NCBI GenBank assembly: GCA_030761205.1
Contig: JAULJL010000025.1
Location: 2,833,501-2,897,500, forward strand
Direction of reading: 5' to 3'
Source: Fremontodendron californicum
Taxonomy: Eukaryota; Streptophyta; Magnoliopsida; Malvales; Malvaceae
DNA length: 64,000 nt
The notes under the pieces: generated by a model
The model's input: only the letters and a program-made list of their open reading frames with translations
Told to the model about the DNA's origin: nothing
Database searches by the model: none
Shown: positions 23,986 to 36,029 of the stretch, piece after piece
How the letters are laid out: each line of letters opens with the position of its first letter
Position numbering within the stretch: position 1 is the stretch's first letter
Translations under genes and position numbers: made by a program

Positions 23986-26653
23986 ATGGCGGCCTCGCTG
24001 CTCTTACCTCTAACAGCGCCAAATCCAGAAGCGATTGGTCCCAATAACGGGGCCTCTAAATCGTCTTTCCTCTCCAGCACCAAGCTCTTCTTGTGGACGA
24101 AGCCCCATCCTCGAAAGCCCACGGCTCAGAGATGCTACAAGTATCCCTTTGCCAAGTCAATCGACCACATCCCCAAGCAGTTCAAACAACAAAATCTCAA
24201 AGATGGATGTCAGTTTCTTCACCCCTTCTTTCTTTCCTTAATACCCATCCCCTTTTCCCACTTTTTTTTTTTTTTTTTTTCAAGCTAAGAGCATAATATT
24301 GTTTTGTTTTTCCTTTTCTTACTTCCTTTATCAAACCTAATTGTATATTTTTTTTAAAACCACTTTTAGGGTAGGGGATTGGATTTTTGAAGTGGCAATT
24401 TCTTGTCAGTAGGACTTGGGAACAATGGGTTTGGCTCAAGATTTAATTTTATTTATTTATTTGAAGAATATAGGAAATATTATTTGAAGCTTCTTTTAAT
24501 ATTGTTACAGTCATAAACATGGAACCAAAAATATAAATATATTGAAATAATTTAATTAATTCATGAAAATATCAAGTGACTTTTTACTTCTAGTTGGAGT
24601 TCTGATGGTTAATGCCTTACTTGAGTTATGAGATTATCACAAGCTGCTTTGAATGATTTTCATTTGAAGTTAAGACAAAAATTACTGTCTTGTTTGTTTG
24701 TAGTGATGGACAATTTTAAAAATGTGCCTCAATATCTTTATGGTCTTAGTCCTTCACAAATGGACATGTTCATGACTGAAGATAATCCTGTCCGTCGACA
24801 ATCAGAAAGAGTTACTGAGGTTTGCTCCTTTTTAATCTTTGTTGATATCTGAGTTCATAGATGATGGTTGATGTAACATGTTAGTGTTAGAATCAAAACC
24901 ATTTCAATATTTAACTCTTTATCCTAGAACCTAGAACTAACTTTTGCAACCTTTTCCAGGAAAGTATTTCATCTGCTAGGAACTATTTGGATAATGGAGG
25001 GATGTGGAGTATTTCAGGCATTAATGATAGAGGTCCTTCTAAATATAGTATGAGTGTAAGCATGTATCGTGGAGGGGCCAGAGGATATGGAAGGCCTAGA
25101 ACTGCTCCTCCTGATTTGCCTTCTTTGCTCTTAGATGCTCGGATATGCTATCTTGGAATGCCAGTGAGTTTCCATACCGTATCTCACCGGTAATCTTGCA
25201 TGGTGGCTAATTTTCTAATTTGTTTTTTATTTTATTTTTAATCTTGTTGCTGTAGATTGTACCAGCAGTGACTGAGCTTATTGTTGCTCAATTAATGTGG
25301 TTAGATTATGATAACCCTTCAAAGCCTATATACTTGTACATCAATTCATCTGGGACACAGGTTAGAAGAACGTTTATTTATCATTCTTGATCAGTCCCCT
25401 CAACTCTCATTGAAGCATTAATCCTATTGTGACATTTCTGAATTATGTATCGGAAGTTTGCATACCTATTTGTGCTGATTGATTGCTTCTGTACTATATA
25501 GAATGAGAAGATGGAGACTGTTGGATCAGAAACTGAGGCATATGCTATAGCTGACACCATGGCTGTAAGAATTGTGATCGAAAATTGTTTTCTGTTAATA
25601 ATTATGAATTTATCTTTCATGGAATGAGGTAAACTTCCGAAGAAGTTCAAGATCAGTATTTTATGATCACAGGGTAGTTTTTGTTTTGTCCTGCACAAGG
25701 ATCATTATGGGGTCAATTTGTCTGTGTAGTTATGATTTACGGGGAAATAGCTCAGTTAAATAGTTTGTTGGTATAAGTTGTTAGTGTTTTGGATCATCAT
25801 TCCTTATTTAGCTGTTGGATGTGCTTTAAATTTATCTTGTTCATTTTTCATGTTCTGTCTGTCTACCTGAAGTACTGCAAATCAGACATCTACACTGTAA
25901 ATTGTGGCATGGCATATGGTCAAGCAGCAATGCTTCTATCTCAAGGATCCAAGGGTTTTCGTGCAGTACAGCCAAATTCATCCAGTATGATTCAACCCCT
26001 CTTTGTAACTTGGAAGATGAGCATAAATTCTTTTGGGAAATATGTACTTTTTTCCTATGTTACTCGGACTCGGATGTGAGTGTCGGACACGGATATGTGT
26101 CCGACACGGGTATGTTTAATTTTTTCTTAGATTTCCATGTATTTAGAGGATCTTTGGAGGATCTTATCCCCATACTTATGTTCGGATATGCGTCGGACAC
26201 GGGTACTTCAAGAATAATGAAGAGTCGGAGTAACATAACTTTTTTCTACTCTATCTGTGGTTGACAAAGCCATGAGTCTGGACTTGATTTTCACTGCCTT
26301 GTTAAAAATAATTTCTTCAGAATTTTCTAATTCTACCTCCTAACTAAATGGTTGCTATAGGACTGCAAGATCAAAATTTTGAGCTTCCTATCCTTTTTTT
26401 TTTTACTTTCTTTTTACTCTTGAACCAAGAGTGTAACTGTTGTTTTTCGTTTTCAACTTTAAAGCCCATGTTGTCTTCTGAATTTCTGATTGATAATTTC
26501 AAAAGGGGCCATGAGTTTGCTATTAAACTTTTGGCATAGTGATAATTGATGGCCACGTTCTCTTTTCTCATGTTTTAAAAACTTGCAGCTAAGTTATATC
26601 TGCCCAAAGTCAACAGATCAAGTGGGGCTGTCATAGATATGTGGATAAAGGTG

Positions 26654-26702
<49 letters not shown>

Positions 26703-27296
26703 CTTGTTTTAGCTTCTTTTCTGATATATATATTTTTCAGGCCAAGGAACTTGATGCAAATACCGAGTCCTACATTGAGCTATTAGCAAAAGGAACCGGG
26801 AAGACCAAGGAAGAAATTACTAAAGATGTCCAGCGACCTAAATATTTCCAAGCACAAGAAGCCATAGACTATGGCCTCGCTGACAAGATAATTGACTCGA
26901 GAGATGCTGCATTCGAGAAACGGGTATTGTTCTTGTTACCTATGTTGCTCTGACTCTTCATTTTTCTTGCAGTACCCGTGTCCGACGCATATTCAGACAT
27001 GGGTATGGGGATATGAACCTTCAAGAACCCTTCAAATACATAAAAAAACTTAGAAAGAAATGAACATAACCCGTGTCGGACACATACCCGTATCCGACAT
27101 TCACACCCAAATCCGAGTAACATAGCTTGTTACTGTTCACTATGCTTTTTTCCTTAGATTTCATGCACCTATAGCCATCCTCTTAATAAGTTTTTTTTTT
27201 TTTTTTCCTGGTCAGAATTATGATGAGATGCTTGCTCAATCAAAAGCAATGAGGAGAGGAGCTGGTCCACAAGCAGCGCCTTCCGGATTTAGGTGA
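23986..27296 (+). CDS. CLPR1: Clp protease proteolytic-like subunit ClpR1, chloroplastic
   Basis: Nine exons (23986-24208, 24704-24819, 24960-25163, 25256-25360, 25502-25564, 25873-25984, 26589-26650, 26741-26923, 27216-27296) join in frame to 382 residues. A Ser-rich plastid transit peptide comes first, then a ClpP-fold domain. KDGLMDNFKNVPQ, YGRPRTAPPDLPSLLLDAR and SSTKLYLPKVNRSSG match ClpR1 as I recall it (Arabidopsis about 387 residues). Aligned to E. coli ClpP by eye, all three catalytic residues are replaced: Ser by Gly253, His by Tyr278, and Asp by Pro in QRPKYF. It is therefore a structural, non-peptidase subunit of the stromal Clp core, needed for plastid protein turnover. Introns 6 and 8 each carry a family A element, and intron 7 a CT microsatellite. 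The downstream neighbour is convergent. Confidence 0.95.
26055..26238 (+). mobile_element. Family A element in CLPR1 intron 6
   Basis: The termini CTATGTTACTCGGACTC and GAGTCGGAGTAACATAA are inverted, with one internal mismatch. The 8-bp direct repeat CTTTTTTC flanks both sides (26047-26054 and 26239-26246), a clean target-site duplication. The interior repeats GTCGGACACGG-type blocks. No coding capacity is visible. Confidence 0.9.
26655..26698 (+). repeat. (CT)n microsatellite at the start of CLPR1 intron 7
   Basis: About 22 CT dinucleotides begin only about six bases after the exon 7 donor (AAG/GTGCTC). The whole intron is 90 bp, so half of it is this tract. Confidence 0.95.
26940..27125 (-). 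mobile_element. Family A element in CLPR1 intron 8
   Basis: The copy is inverted relative to the one in intron 6, with ends CTATGTTGCTCTGACTC and CCGAGTAACATAG. The perfect 8-bp duplication CTTGTTAC flanks it (26932-26939, 27126-27133). It lies 16 bp from the exon 8 donor. Confidence 0.9.
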
Positions 27297-28948
27297 TTTA
27301 AAAGGTATCAGTATAGCATGACCATACATGAAGTAAAAACTTTGAGCTGTCTACTCTTTGTTCAATATTTCATGCCATACGAATATACTTGGTAATCCAT
27401 ATATTTTCATGTGTCATAATCGTGTTTTAAGGTATTATATATTTATATAATTTTTGATACGTTAATAATTCATGTTTTATAGATTTTGACACGTTTGCGT
27501 ATTAGTATCATGTTTATATTATTTTTTTCGTGTTGTGTTTGTGTCATGTAATCGTATTGTGTCTAAAATTGTCAGGTCTACATACGAAGCTGGTTATATT
27601 ATACATTTGATCACATTTTTTACTTTGTTCCATATTTCATGCCAAATTGTGAGTAGGTGGCACAGCTTTGTGTATCTGTATTTCGGATGAAATATAATGT
27701 TAAATTATCAATCAGAAATGCAATTTAATATTATTTTTTATTTTTGAAAATTTAGGATCCCCTTGCAAAAAATGAATACCATGAACTTGGGATTTTCTTC
27801 TAGATTTTGCATTACTACTATATATGTTGTCAGCTTCATAAGTTCCAGAAACTAAAGAGATGAACAAAAGCAAATAAATGTTGAAGAGGTTAAAGAGTAG
27901 ATTAAGAATTAAAAAAACAAAAAACAAAGGCCAATTTGGAAATAATAGAATTAAGTTGAGAACTCTTTGTTGTTTAATTATGAGATTAATGATAATTATA
28001 GTTTATCTTCAACAAATCAAATCCTCTCTATTGAGACTATAAATATATATAATTAGTTTATTTCATGCAAATTTTGGAAACGGAAGCCTGCCAAGGTATT
28101 CCTTTAACCATAAGATCGTGATATATTTTTATTCCCACGGTCAATGCCTAAAATTTGAGAAAAATGAGTTTTTTTCCCCCCTAAACAGTATTAATTGATT
28201 TTTTTATTCCCACGGTGTACTCTTAATTTTAGGTTAATATACTAAAATAATTTTTAAATTATTTCAATTTCAATTTAAATTTTATATTTTTTATTAAAAA
28301 ATTATTTATGTTAAAAAATTAATTTGAATACAAATTAAAAATTAAAAAATTCATTTAAATAAATATTAAATCTCAAAATCTCAAAAAAATTCCCTTTGCT
28401 AATCAATTAAAATTAATTTGACGATCAACTGATTAACCGAAATAAAACGATTTAATAGATTCATTCAGTTAAAATCAAAATACGAACACCTAATGACGTA
28501 ATGATATGCACAAGTGAAGGAATAATTTACGACTACCAGAGAAGAAAATTATTTCATCAGTTTAGAACCCTCTTCTTTTCAAGTTAAAATATAAAATACA
28601 AGTAAGAACAAAAAATTCAGCTGAAATGAATTACAGAATTGGCATACAAATTATGGGGCAAAGGGTATTTAGAATCTGGAAAGGAAATTCTTAGATGCCA
28701 TATGCTCCAGCCAGATCCCTTATCATCTGCCCCTCATGGCTCCCTCCTACTCTCAACTTTTTTCAGCATGTTAAGGTTATGACCAACAAATAGCCACTTC
28801 TTTTCTGCATTTCTCTATTGTCGTCCCATATATTTTACATATCAATAACAACCATGCTTGAAATCCAATTGAATAAGGGTATAACATGAACAGCATCAGG
28901 CGTCAACCCTGCGTGACCAGAACTCGAAAAGGACTCGAGTTTCCTTCT
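27297..28948. other. Convergent intergenic region between CLPR1 and the sorting receptor
   Basis: Both 3' untranslated regions should lie here. About 27420-27585 is a copy of the CGTGTTGTGTTTGTGTC-type dispersed repeat (family K), and 28200-28480 is AT-rich low-complexity sequence. No coding region was recognised. Confidence 0.5.
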
Positions 28949-31900
28949 TCATGCGCGATCTTCACTTACGTGGTTCAGGACTTCTGCTTGATTATCCAGA
29001 GGCATGTATTGTGCCATTATAGCTCTGATTTCAGAATCCATGTATGACTGCAAAAGTAACAAGTACATGATTAGGAGGAAAAAAAAAAAAGTTAAATGAT
29101 GTAGTTCTGGTTTGATAAGGTTGTCTAGAGGGGGTTTCCAATTAAAACCCTCAATTCCAGGCACTTCAATCCAAGCCAAGCCTCCCCAACAAAAGAATTC
29201 AATCAATAAAAGTCACTTTCTTATCCAGCCAATATGCAGTCCAAATCTATGTTGCTCCGACTATTCATTTTTCTTGAAGTACTCGTGTCCAACATCCGTG
29301 TCCGACGCATATCGGGACATGGGTATGGAAATATGATCCTCTAAGGACTCTCCAAATACATGAAAAAACTTTAAAAAAAATGAACATACCCGCATCCTAC
29401 ACTCACACCCGAGTCCAAGTAACATAGGTCCAAAGTCCAATCTTCATATTGTAGGCTTATTTTATAATATAATGCACCGACTTACCCTTAATCTATATTT
29501 GTAAACGAGATAAGCCCCACCACCAGCCATTGCCAAGCCGATCAAAATGACCCAAACAGCAGCCCATGCTGATCTTACTTCAGTACCCCTCTTACCTGTG
29601 ATAGAGCAATGAGTCGACATCAAAAACACTACCCATAAATCATTTTTTTCAAAATAAAATAGGTTCAAGTTGCAAACCCTAGGTCCACCAACTCACTTAT
29701 GCAGGTATCATGGTCCCTGATATACAAAAGATCTCCACTGCAAGTGCACTCGTAGCTTCCCCAGGTATCTTTGCAGCTACATTCGGGACACTGGCAGGCT
29801 TTCTTCTCTTTGCATTCGTCAACATCTGCATAATGGACAAGGCAGAAATATTTTAAATGACTTAATTATTCGACATACTCAAAGCTTCTACTTGCTTGCA
29901 TTCAACCAGCCATATAGTGTTCATCTATTAGTTTATCAGCATTGAGTTCATGCAAGTTTCTTCATCCTAAGCATGACGCTATGTTGCTCCGACTCTTCAT
30001 TTTTCTTGAAATACCTGTGTCCGACACCCGTGTCCAACGCATATCTGGACATGGGTATGGGGATATGATCCTCTAAGGACCCTCCAAATACATGGAAATC
30101 TTGGAAAAAATTGAACATACCTGTGTCGGACACATACCCGTGTCCGAGTAACATAGGCATGAAGAAGGTGCTTCTAGTTTGAGTTCCTAATTACATCTTG
30201 AAACATATATTTATTCGATTAGGACTCACCTTCACAACTTTTGACGCCATCTCCTTTAAACCCTGGAGGACACTGGCATTTACCATCTCCAATATCCTGT
30301 TCAAAGCCTTTTTCAGAACATTAACTTATTTTCACAAGGAGGGAAAACGAAAACTGGGAGGAACTTAGTTGAAAATAAATTTTGCTACTAACCAAACAAG
30401 CAGAGTATGCATGTCCCTCTCGTGATTCATGCCAACAACCTCCATTGTTAATCTTGCACCTTCCAGGCCCACTAGCTGAATGGCAAAAAGTAATAGCATA
30501 TTAGTGAATATTATGCAGATATAAGATGATTGAAGATGAAAACGGGCGAGAAGTCCCATTTCAAGGAAGAAAGTTGTATTGCCTCTATCAAACATATGCA
30601 AACATAATAATAATCAATGAGGGGCTTCAAACTGAGACATATGCAACAAACAACAACAAATCTAGCTTTTCTCACATGGAATTGGCTACATGAATCCTAT
30701 AATGACATTTCATCCTGTTAGGCCCCATATCATGATGCATGAATCATAAAAAGCCATAACTTCATATTTTAAACATTTAACTTTGAAGTAAAAGCTAAAT
30801 CAAGGCAAATAACCTTCACAGTGACTATAACCGTCTCCTTTGAATTGCACACCATCAACCAAGGGACATTCACAGACTCTCCCTCGAAATGTATCCTGAG
30901 CAAATCAACATGTTGAGAGAGTTAATGGTGTCATAAACAAGTAGAAAACCTCTATCAAAAATGTTTTAATTCATACCTTGCAGGCAGTGAGATTGGCTAC
31001 TTTATCTTGCCAACAACCACCATTGTTATCCAAGCATTCATTAGTCTCCACATCTGCAAAAGAAGAAACCACTGTAACTCATGTTTCAAATAACAACGGG
31101 ACAGTAAGTTGAACCACTACACTGTGTTGCTTCTGCCAAAGCAGGCTGTGGAATTCTAAGAGCCTAGCCCTTGGTAATTTTGGAAGAAGTGGACATCCCA
31201 CAACACAAATTCACTCAATTTTCTCTTGGAAGCTCAAGACAACATTGCATTATATGATGGCCCCTAAGTGGAAACAGACTAAAATACTTCTTTTGCAAGA
31301 AAATATAACACAAGAAAAACTTACCACCGCTCAAACAGACAGCTGGTTCAGTAGTCTCTTCAAAACCAGAACAGATGGCCTTCAGAACAGCACCTTTAGC
31401 CAGCTTTCCTGTATGCAGATATGTCAGAAAGGAAAGCATCCAAAATTGTATCTTTGAAATAAAGGCACGAATACAAACCTCGATATTGGCGATTGTTGAC
31501 AACAAGAGTAGGCAATATGGTAACGTCACCCCTAGATCCTTTCCCCACCTATAGAAAATGTTTCTATTAAATAGCTTTCCATGATTAAGAGCTCCAGAAA
31601 GTCAAAGATGACAAGAAATACATAAAAAAAAAAGTAGTAAAACATAAATATCTAAGCATGAGAGAATTACTTGGGCATCTTGTTCTTCTTTCAGAACAGG
31701 ATTATCTGCATCAGCATTAGGGTCTCCTATACACTTTTCAATCTTTTTACCATCAAGCCCTGAATGGATGACAAAAAAATCATGAATCAGTCATAATTAA
31801 TTGCCAGTAATATTTTGATTCTTGAGGGTGCTATTAGCAGCAATTATAAGTGCAATATAGGATTCCTTTAATTAACTATTTACCAAGAGATCTGATAACT

Positions 31901-33929
31901 ATTTACCAAGAGATCTTATAACATCATCAGCGCATTCCTTGTTATATTTTTTCTCCTTCATGGGGCATCTTATTTGAAAATCTGTCACATAGTCCCACCA
32001 CAACCATGCCTTATTGGTCTCCTTGGCCACTTTGAAAACACATAGCTGCCTTAAGTTTTCAATCACAACATCTTTCCCCTCATAACCTGAGCTAAAATCT
32101 TGTTCAGGATCAGGTGAACAATATCTTCCATGGTTGATGCATTGAGATTTGCACTGTCTGCTTAGGGTAAAAGCCTGAGGGCAGTACCAAGTTATATAAT
32201 GGGGTGTGAATTGAGTATAGCCACCTTTTTCAAGTATCTGTGCAGCACCCTTGAAATCCTTCACAAATTCCATCAGCATATCACATTTAACTCCACATTC
32301 ATCATTGCTGTTAGTCCATAACTCATACTCCACTCGATCATCAGGGTGTGGAACAGCCTCTCGCCAATCAAGATTAACATTGACCATATCCCCAGCACTG
32401 ATTGCTTTCTTTAGAGTTTCACCAAAAGATTTCTGAATAAGGGCAGATGGAATCGTTATATTTTCAATGTATTTGGCAGATAAACTATCCTCTTCGGGCG
32501 TGTCCATGGTTATCAATGCTTCTTCAAAATCATCTGCAACAAGCACTGCAGAGGCACCAGCCTTCTGTGCATTCCAAACTTTTAAAGAAAAGAAGCAATC
32601 TGGGAAAACAGTAAGAATAATAAGGCACTAAAAGCTAACTTGGCATAAAAATTATTGACAACTAAAGAAAAATTATAAGACCATAACTTGAGTAGTCATG
32701 TTTGAGGAGAATAAACAAATTTTACGACCTTAATCTCTTTGCTAGTAGCCACTGATGTATGTACATAGGCAACCGCAAACTGATACATACTCTTGAGCAT
32801 ACTGAATTATCTCTTAAGATGCTTCACATCTCTTTAACAGTTTAATCACATTGTAGTAACTTAATCATCTAATGGGGAGGTAACTATAAGCCATTACAAT
32901 GATGCGCTTAGATCATTAGCAACTTCCAGCCACTTGAAACTGATTCTTATTTTCATACATCGATTAGAGATTGCATTAGTTTTATATACTCCTGGATGAA
33001 TTCAAGCAGCTTATTGCAAAAAAAAAAAAAAAAAAAAAAGAAACTTTAGCATTTCATTCCAATCCAAATCAGACAAAGGGTAAACTCCCATGATTAATCA
33101 TAGGAAACAAATCAAACTTAAATCATACACTCTCAAGCACTTCTGCAGAAACCTCTATGAAATTAGGGGGGAGCTAAACAAATGAACCTCAAATTTCAGA
33201 AAACAACTAGGATAAAAAGAGAAAAGGACACCCCTCCAAACAACTTAAGCAGACTAAAACAACTAAATTAATTATTAAAAAAAAAAGCCGTAAATCCTTA
33301 GTCAGCCAAATCAAACAAACTACAAAAATCAAAGCTTATAGTAACAATAAAATCAATAGACACTGCTAAAAGATACTTCTCCAACAAATGAATGAAAGAG
33401 CTAAAATTAATCACAAAAATCCAAGTGGGTGAAAATTAAATAAATTATTAAACCTCAAATATGAAACTTAAAAAAAAAAAAAAAAAGTAACAATCAAATC
33501 AGCCAAAAATAAAAAATTGATTCCTCATCAGTCAACTGTCAACCCAACAACACAAATTATAGCTTAAATAAATTCAATCGCAGACTTTAAAAAAAAAAAA
33601 AAAGATGGAAAAAATAGGAAAAAGGCACCTCCACGATCGACCAAAACAAAAGTAGGAAGAGCACCAGGCTTGGATTGAAAGGAAACCCCAAACTCATCAA
33701 AAGCCTTACAAGCCTTTTGGTTCTCCTTAGGGTAAACCACAGCACCAGCCATGCTTCCCCCATATTGAGGTATCCCAAAGTTCCCAATTGCACTATCATG
33801 GGTTCTCTTAATCTTCTCCGGTGACGTCACCGTCAAGCTGTTCTTTTCCACCACAAATCTCGCATAACAACTCCCTATCACAGACAACAGCACAAAACCT
33901 AGAACAACATGTAATCTTCGTTGCTCCAT
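28949..33929 (-). CDS. Vacuolar sorting receptor (BP-80/VSR family)
   Basis: Twelve exons (minus, 5' to 3': 33629-33929, 31907-32599, 31671-31759, 31479-31548, 31325-31408, 30977-31053, 30814-30895, 30393-30475, 30230-30296, 29697-29825, 29486-29595, 28949-29047) join in frame to 627 residues. A signal peptide (about 1-23) is followed by a protease-associated domain, a VSR-specific Cys-rich region and EGF-like repeats (about 413-558, with CxCPxG patterns). One membrane helix (about 567-588) precedes a short cytosolic tail with the Tyr sorting signal YMPL at 609-612. Such type I receptors bind vacuolar cargo in the Golgi/TGN and pass it to the prevacuolar compartment. The tail SYMDSEIRAIMAQYMPLD fits the VSR1/3/4 group. 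An upstream in-frame Met (33959) was rejected because it would place a Lys/Glu stretch before the signal peptide. The exon 2 donor is duplicated in tandem, and introns 9 and 11 carry family A elements. Confidence 0.96.
29247..29427 (-). mobile_element. Family A element in sorting-receptor intron 11
   Basis: The ends CTATGTTGCTCCGACT and AGTCCAAGTAACATAG are inverted. Flanks GTCCAAAT and GTCCAAAG form an 8-bp target duplication with one mismatch. Confidence 0.88.
29979..30156 (-). mobile_element. Family A element in sorting-receptor intron 9
   Basis: The ends CTATGTTGCTCCGACTC and GTCCGAGTAACATAG are inverted. Flanks GCATGACG and GCATGAAG form an 8-bp target duplication with one mismatch. Confidence 0.88.
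31874..31919 (-). repeat. 23-bp tandem duplication carrying the splice donor of receptor exon 2
   Basis: On the minus strand GATCTCTTGGTAAATAGTTA occurs twice with a 23-bp period, so the donor CTTG/GTAAAT is present twice. The upstream one (exon ending 31907) keeps the frame. Use of the downstream one would read straight into an in-frame TAG. Confidence 0.9.
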
Positions 33930-34149
33930 CTCTTTCTCTTTTTCTTTTTTTTTTGACACGTGGAGGCTTCTGTCGGATTTGGGTAGATCAGTTTAAGGAA
34001 GATCGTGTAAGAAAAACATGTAAAAAATGGGAAAGTTTGGGTTTTATAATTGCTTGTTTTTGGAAAGCCAAAAAGAAAATGGAAAACGCTGGGGTGTTTC
34101 GGAACTGGATTTTTTTTTTTGGAATTTTCGTAATAGTGTGAAATTTCGT

Positions 34150-34446
34150 TAATTAAGTTGCGAAAACTTAAATTTCAAACAATAAACTTGAATTTTAAAA
34201 ATAATATAATTATATTATAAAACACATATAAATATAATATTTATTATTATTTTTTAAATTTATAAATTTGTTAGATGATTATGTAATAATGAATTTGAAA
34301 TATCTATAAGTAATTATAAATTTAAAATTTATATTTTTATATTTTTTAAACATATAATCATATTAAATTTTAATTAATATATATATTTTATTATCACAAT
34401 TTATATAATAAATAAAATTCAAATTTATGTTATGAAACATAACATT
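34150..34446. mobile_element. Family J element upstream of the sorting receptor
   Basis: The piece is related to 20474-20756 and 52030-52330 (AACTTAAATTTCAAACAATA at the left, TTTATGTTATGAAACATAAC at the right). It lies about 200 bp beyond the receptor start codon and so may bound its promoter. Confidence 0.55.
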
Positions 34447-34781
34447 AGAGTAAATTCCATCTAACTCCTTAAGTTTTGAGGTTAAATCCAACTCATAGTA
34501 CACTTGGAATTTGGAAAATGAACAACCCGCCCCAAAATGCTAAACGTGTTAAACGGATTTTGGACAATTACATATTTACCCAAGCGATGAAACTTAAATA
34601 CCTCTTCACATCAATCCACATAGAAATACTATTATCCACGTCGCCTGCTTATTGTTACCATTTATTTTTTATTTTATTTTATTGGTGGAAGGGTTTGATG
34701 AAAAAAAAAAAGAAAAAAAAAAAGATAAAGGAGAGAGGGGGAAAAATTAAAAAATTTGTGTGTTTATTTTTTTTATATTTA

Positions 34782-35620
34782 AAATATTATAAATTTTTAC
34801 ACGTTAATAATTCATTTTGTGTATATTTTTACACGTTCGTGTATTCGTGTTGTTTTCATGTTATTTTTCGTTTTATGTTTTAATTATTTTTTTTTGTGTT
34901 CGTATTGTGTCTCAATTCATCTCATATTTTACATCATTTATCATAGTGATTCAATCTTAAGAAAAAATTGTGTGTTCAAGACGTGCTCGTATTATTTTTG
35001 TGTTTTCAAAATATTATAAATTTTTATAAACTTTTACATGTTAATAATTTATAAAAAGTATTATAAATTTATATAAATTTTTACACGTTAATAATTCGTT
35101 TTATGTATATTTTTACACGTTCATGTATTTGTGTTGTATTCATGTTATTTTTCGTGCTGTGTTTTAATTACTTTTCCTATGTCATGTTCGTGTCATGTCT
35201 CAATTCATCTCATGTTTTACATAGTTTGTTATTGTGATTCAATTTAGAAAAAAATGTATGTATTCATATCGTGTCTCAGTTCATGACATATTTTGCCTAA
35301 TTTGTCATAGTAATCCAATTTAGAGAAAAAATTGTGTGTTCGTGACGTGTCCGTGTTTTTTTTTGGGTATTTTTAAAGTATTATAAATTTATATAAATTT
35401 TAACACGTTAATAATTTATATAAAGTATTATAAATTTATATAAATTTTTACACGTTAATAATTTATTTTATGTATATTTTTACATGTTCGTGTATTCTTA
35501 TCGAGTTTATGTTATTTTTCGTGTTGTGTTTTAATTATTTTTTCTATGTTGTGTCTGTGTCGTGTCTCAATTCATTTTATATTTTACATAGTTTGTCACT
35601 CTGATTCAATTTAGAAAAAA
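34782..35620 (+). repeat. Three tandem units of a CGTGTTCGTGTT-type repeat (family K)
   Basis: The motif TTACACGTTAATAATTC (or TTT) followed by GTATATTTTTACACGTTCGTG begins near 34796, 35080 and 35447, giving periods of about 284 and 367 bp. Each unit continues with TGTGTCTCAATTCATCTCAT-like sequence and ATGTGATTCAAT-like sequence. A shortened extra TTAATAATTTAT piece sits between units. Single copies lie near 13060, 27420 and 52410. Confidence 0.75.
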
Positions 35621-36029
35621 ATTTGTTTCACTTAAATTTATATTTTAAGCTGACTTTATAAATTGTTTAGACTTTTAAATTGTTATGACAATTCTCTTTT
35701 ACTATTTTATAAAAAATTAATTTATTATTTTTTGTTTAATTATTAATTTTCGTTTTTAAGAATATTATCACCGTATATTTAACATTTGATTTTTGCGGCA
35801 TCGCGTGATATTATTCTAATTATTATGGTTATCAAACGATCCTTCTTCTCCCTCCTCTTTCCTCATCAATACATAATCCAAAATTCATGAATTTTCTGTA
35901 ACAACTCACTGATTTGAGTTCTTAAATTTCTTATTCACTTTGATTTCTTGATAATTTTAAACATCTTTGAATACTGAAATTTTCAAAGTAATCAGTTTTG
36001 TTAAGTTAGTCGAGTTGTGGGTTTAGAAT

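Noticed and set aside
31883..31906. Receptor exon 2 extended to the second donor
   Set aside because: The extension meets TAG two codons after the first donor, so the full-length protein requires the upstream donor at 31907.
33930..33959. Upstream in-frame Met (MSKKKEKEKE) as start of the sorting receptor
   Set aside because: It would put a charged stretch ahead of the signal peptide. MEQRRLHVVLGFVLL is a normal signal peptide start.
34476..34883. 135-codon plus-strand frame
   Set aside because: It contains long Lys and Phe runs from poly-A and poly-T sequence and runs into the family K repeat array. It has no recognisable domain.
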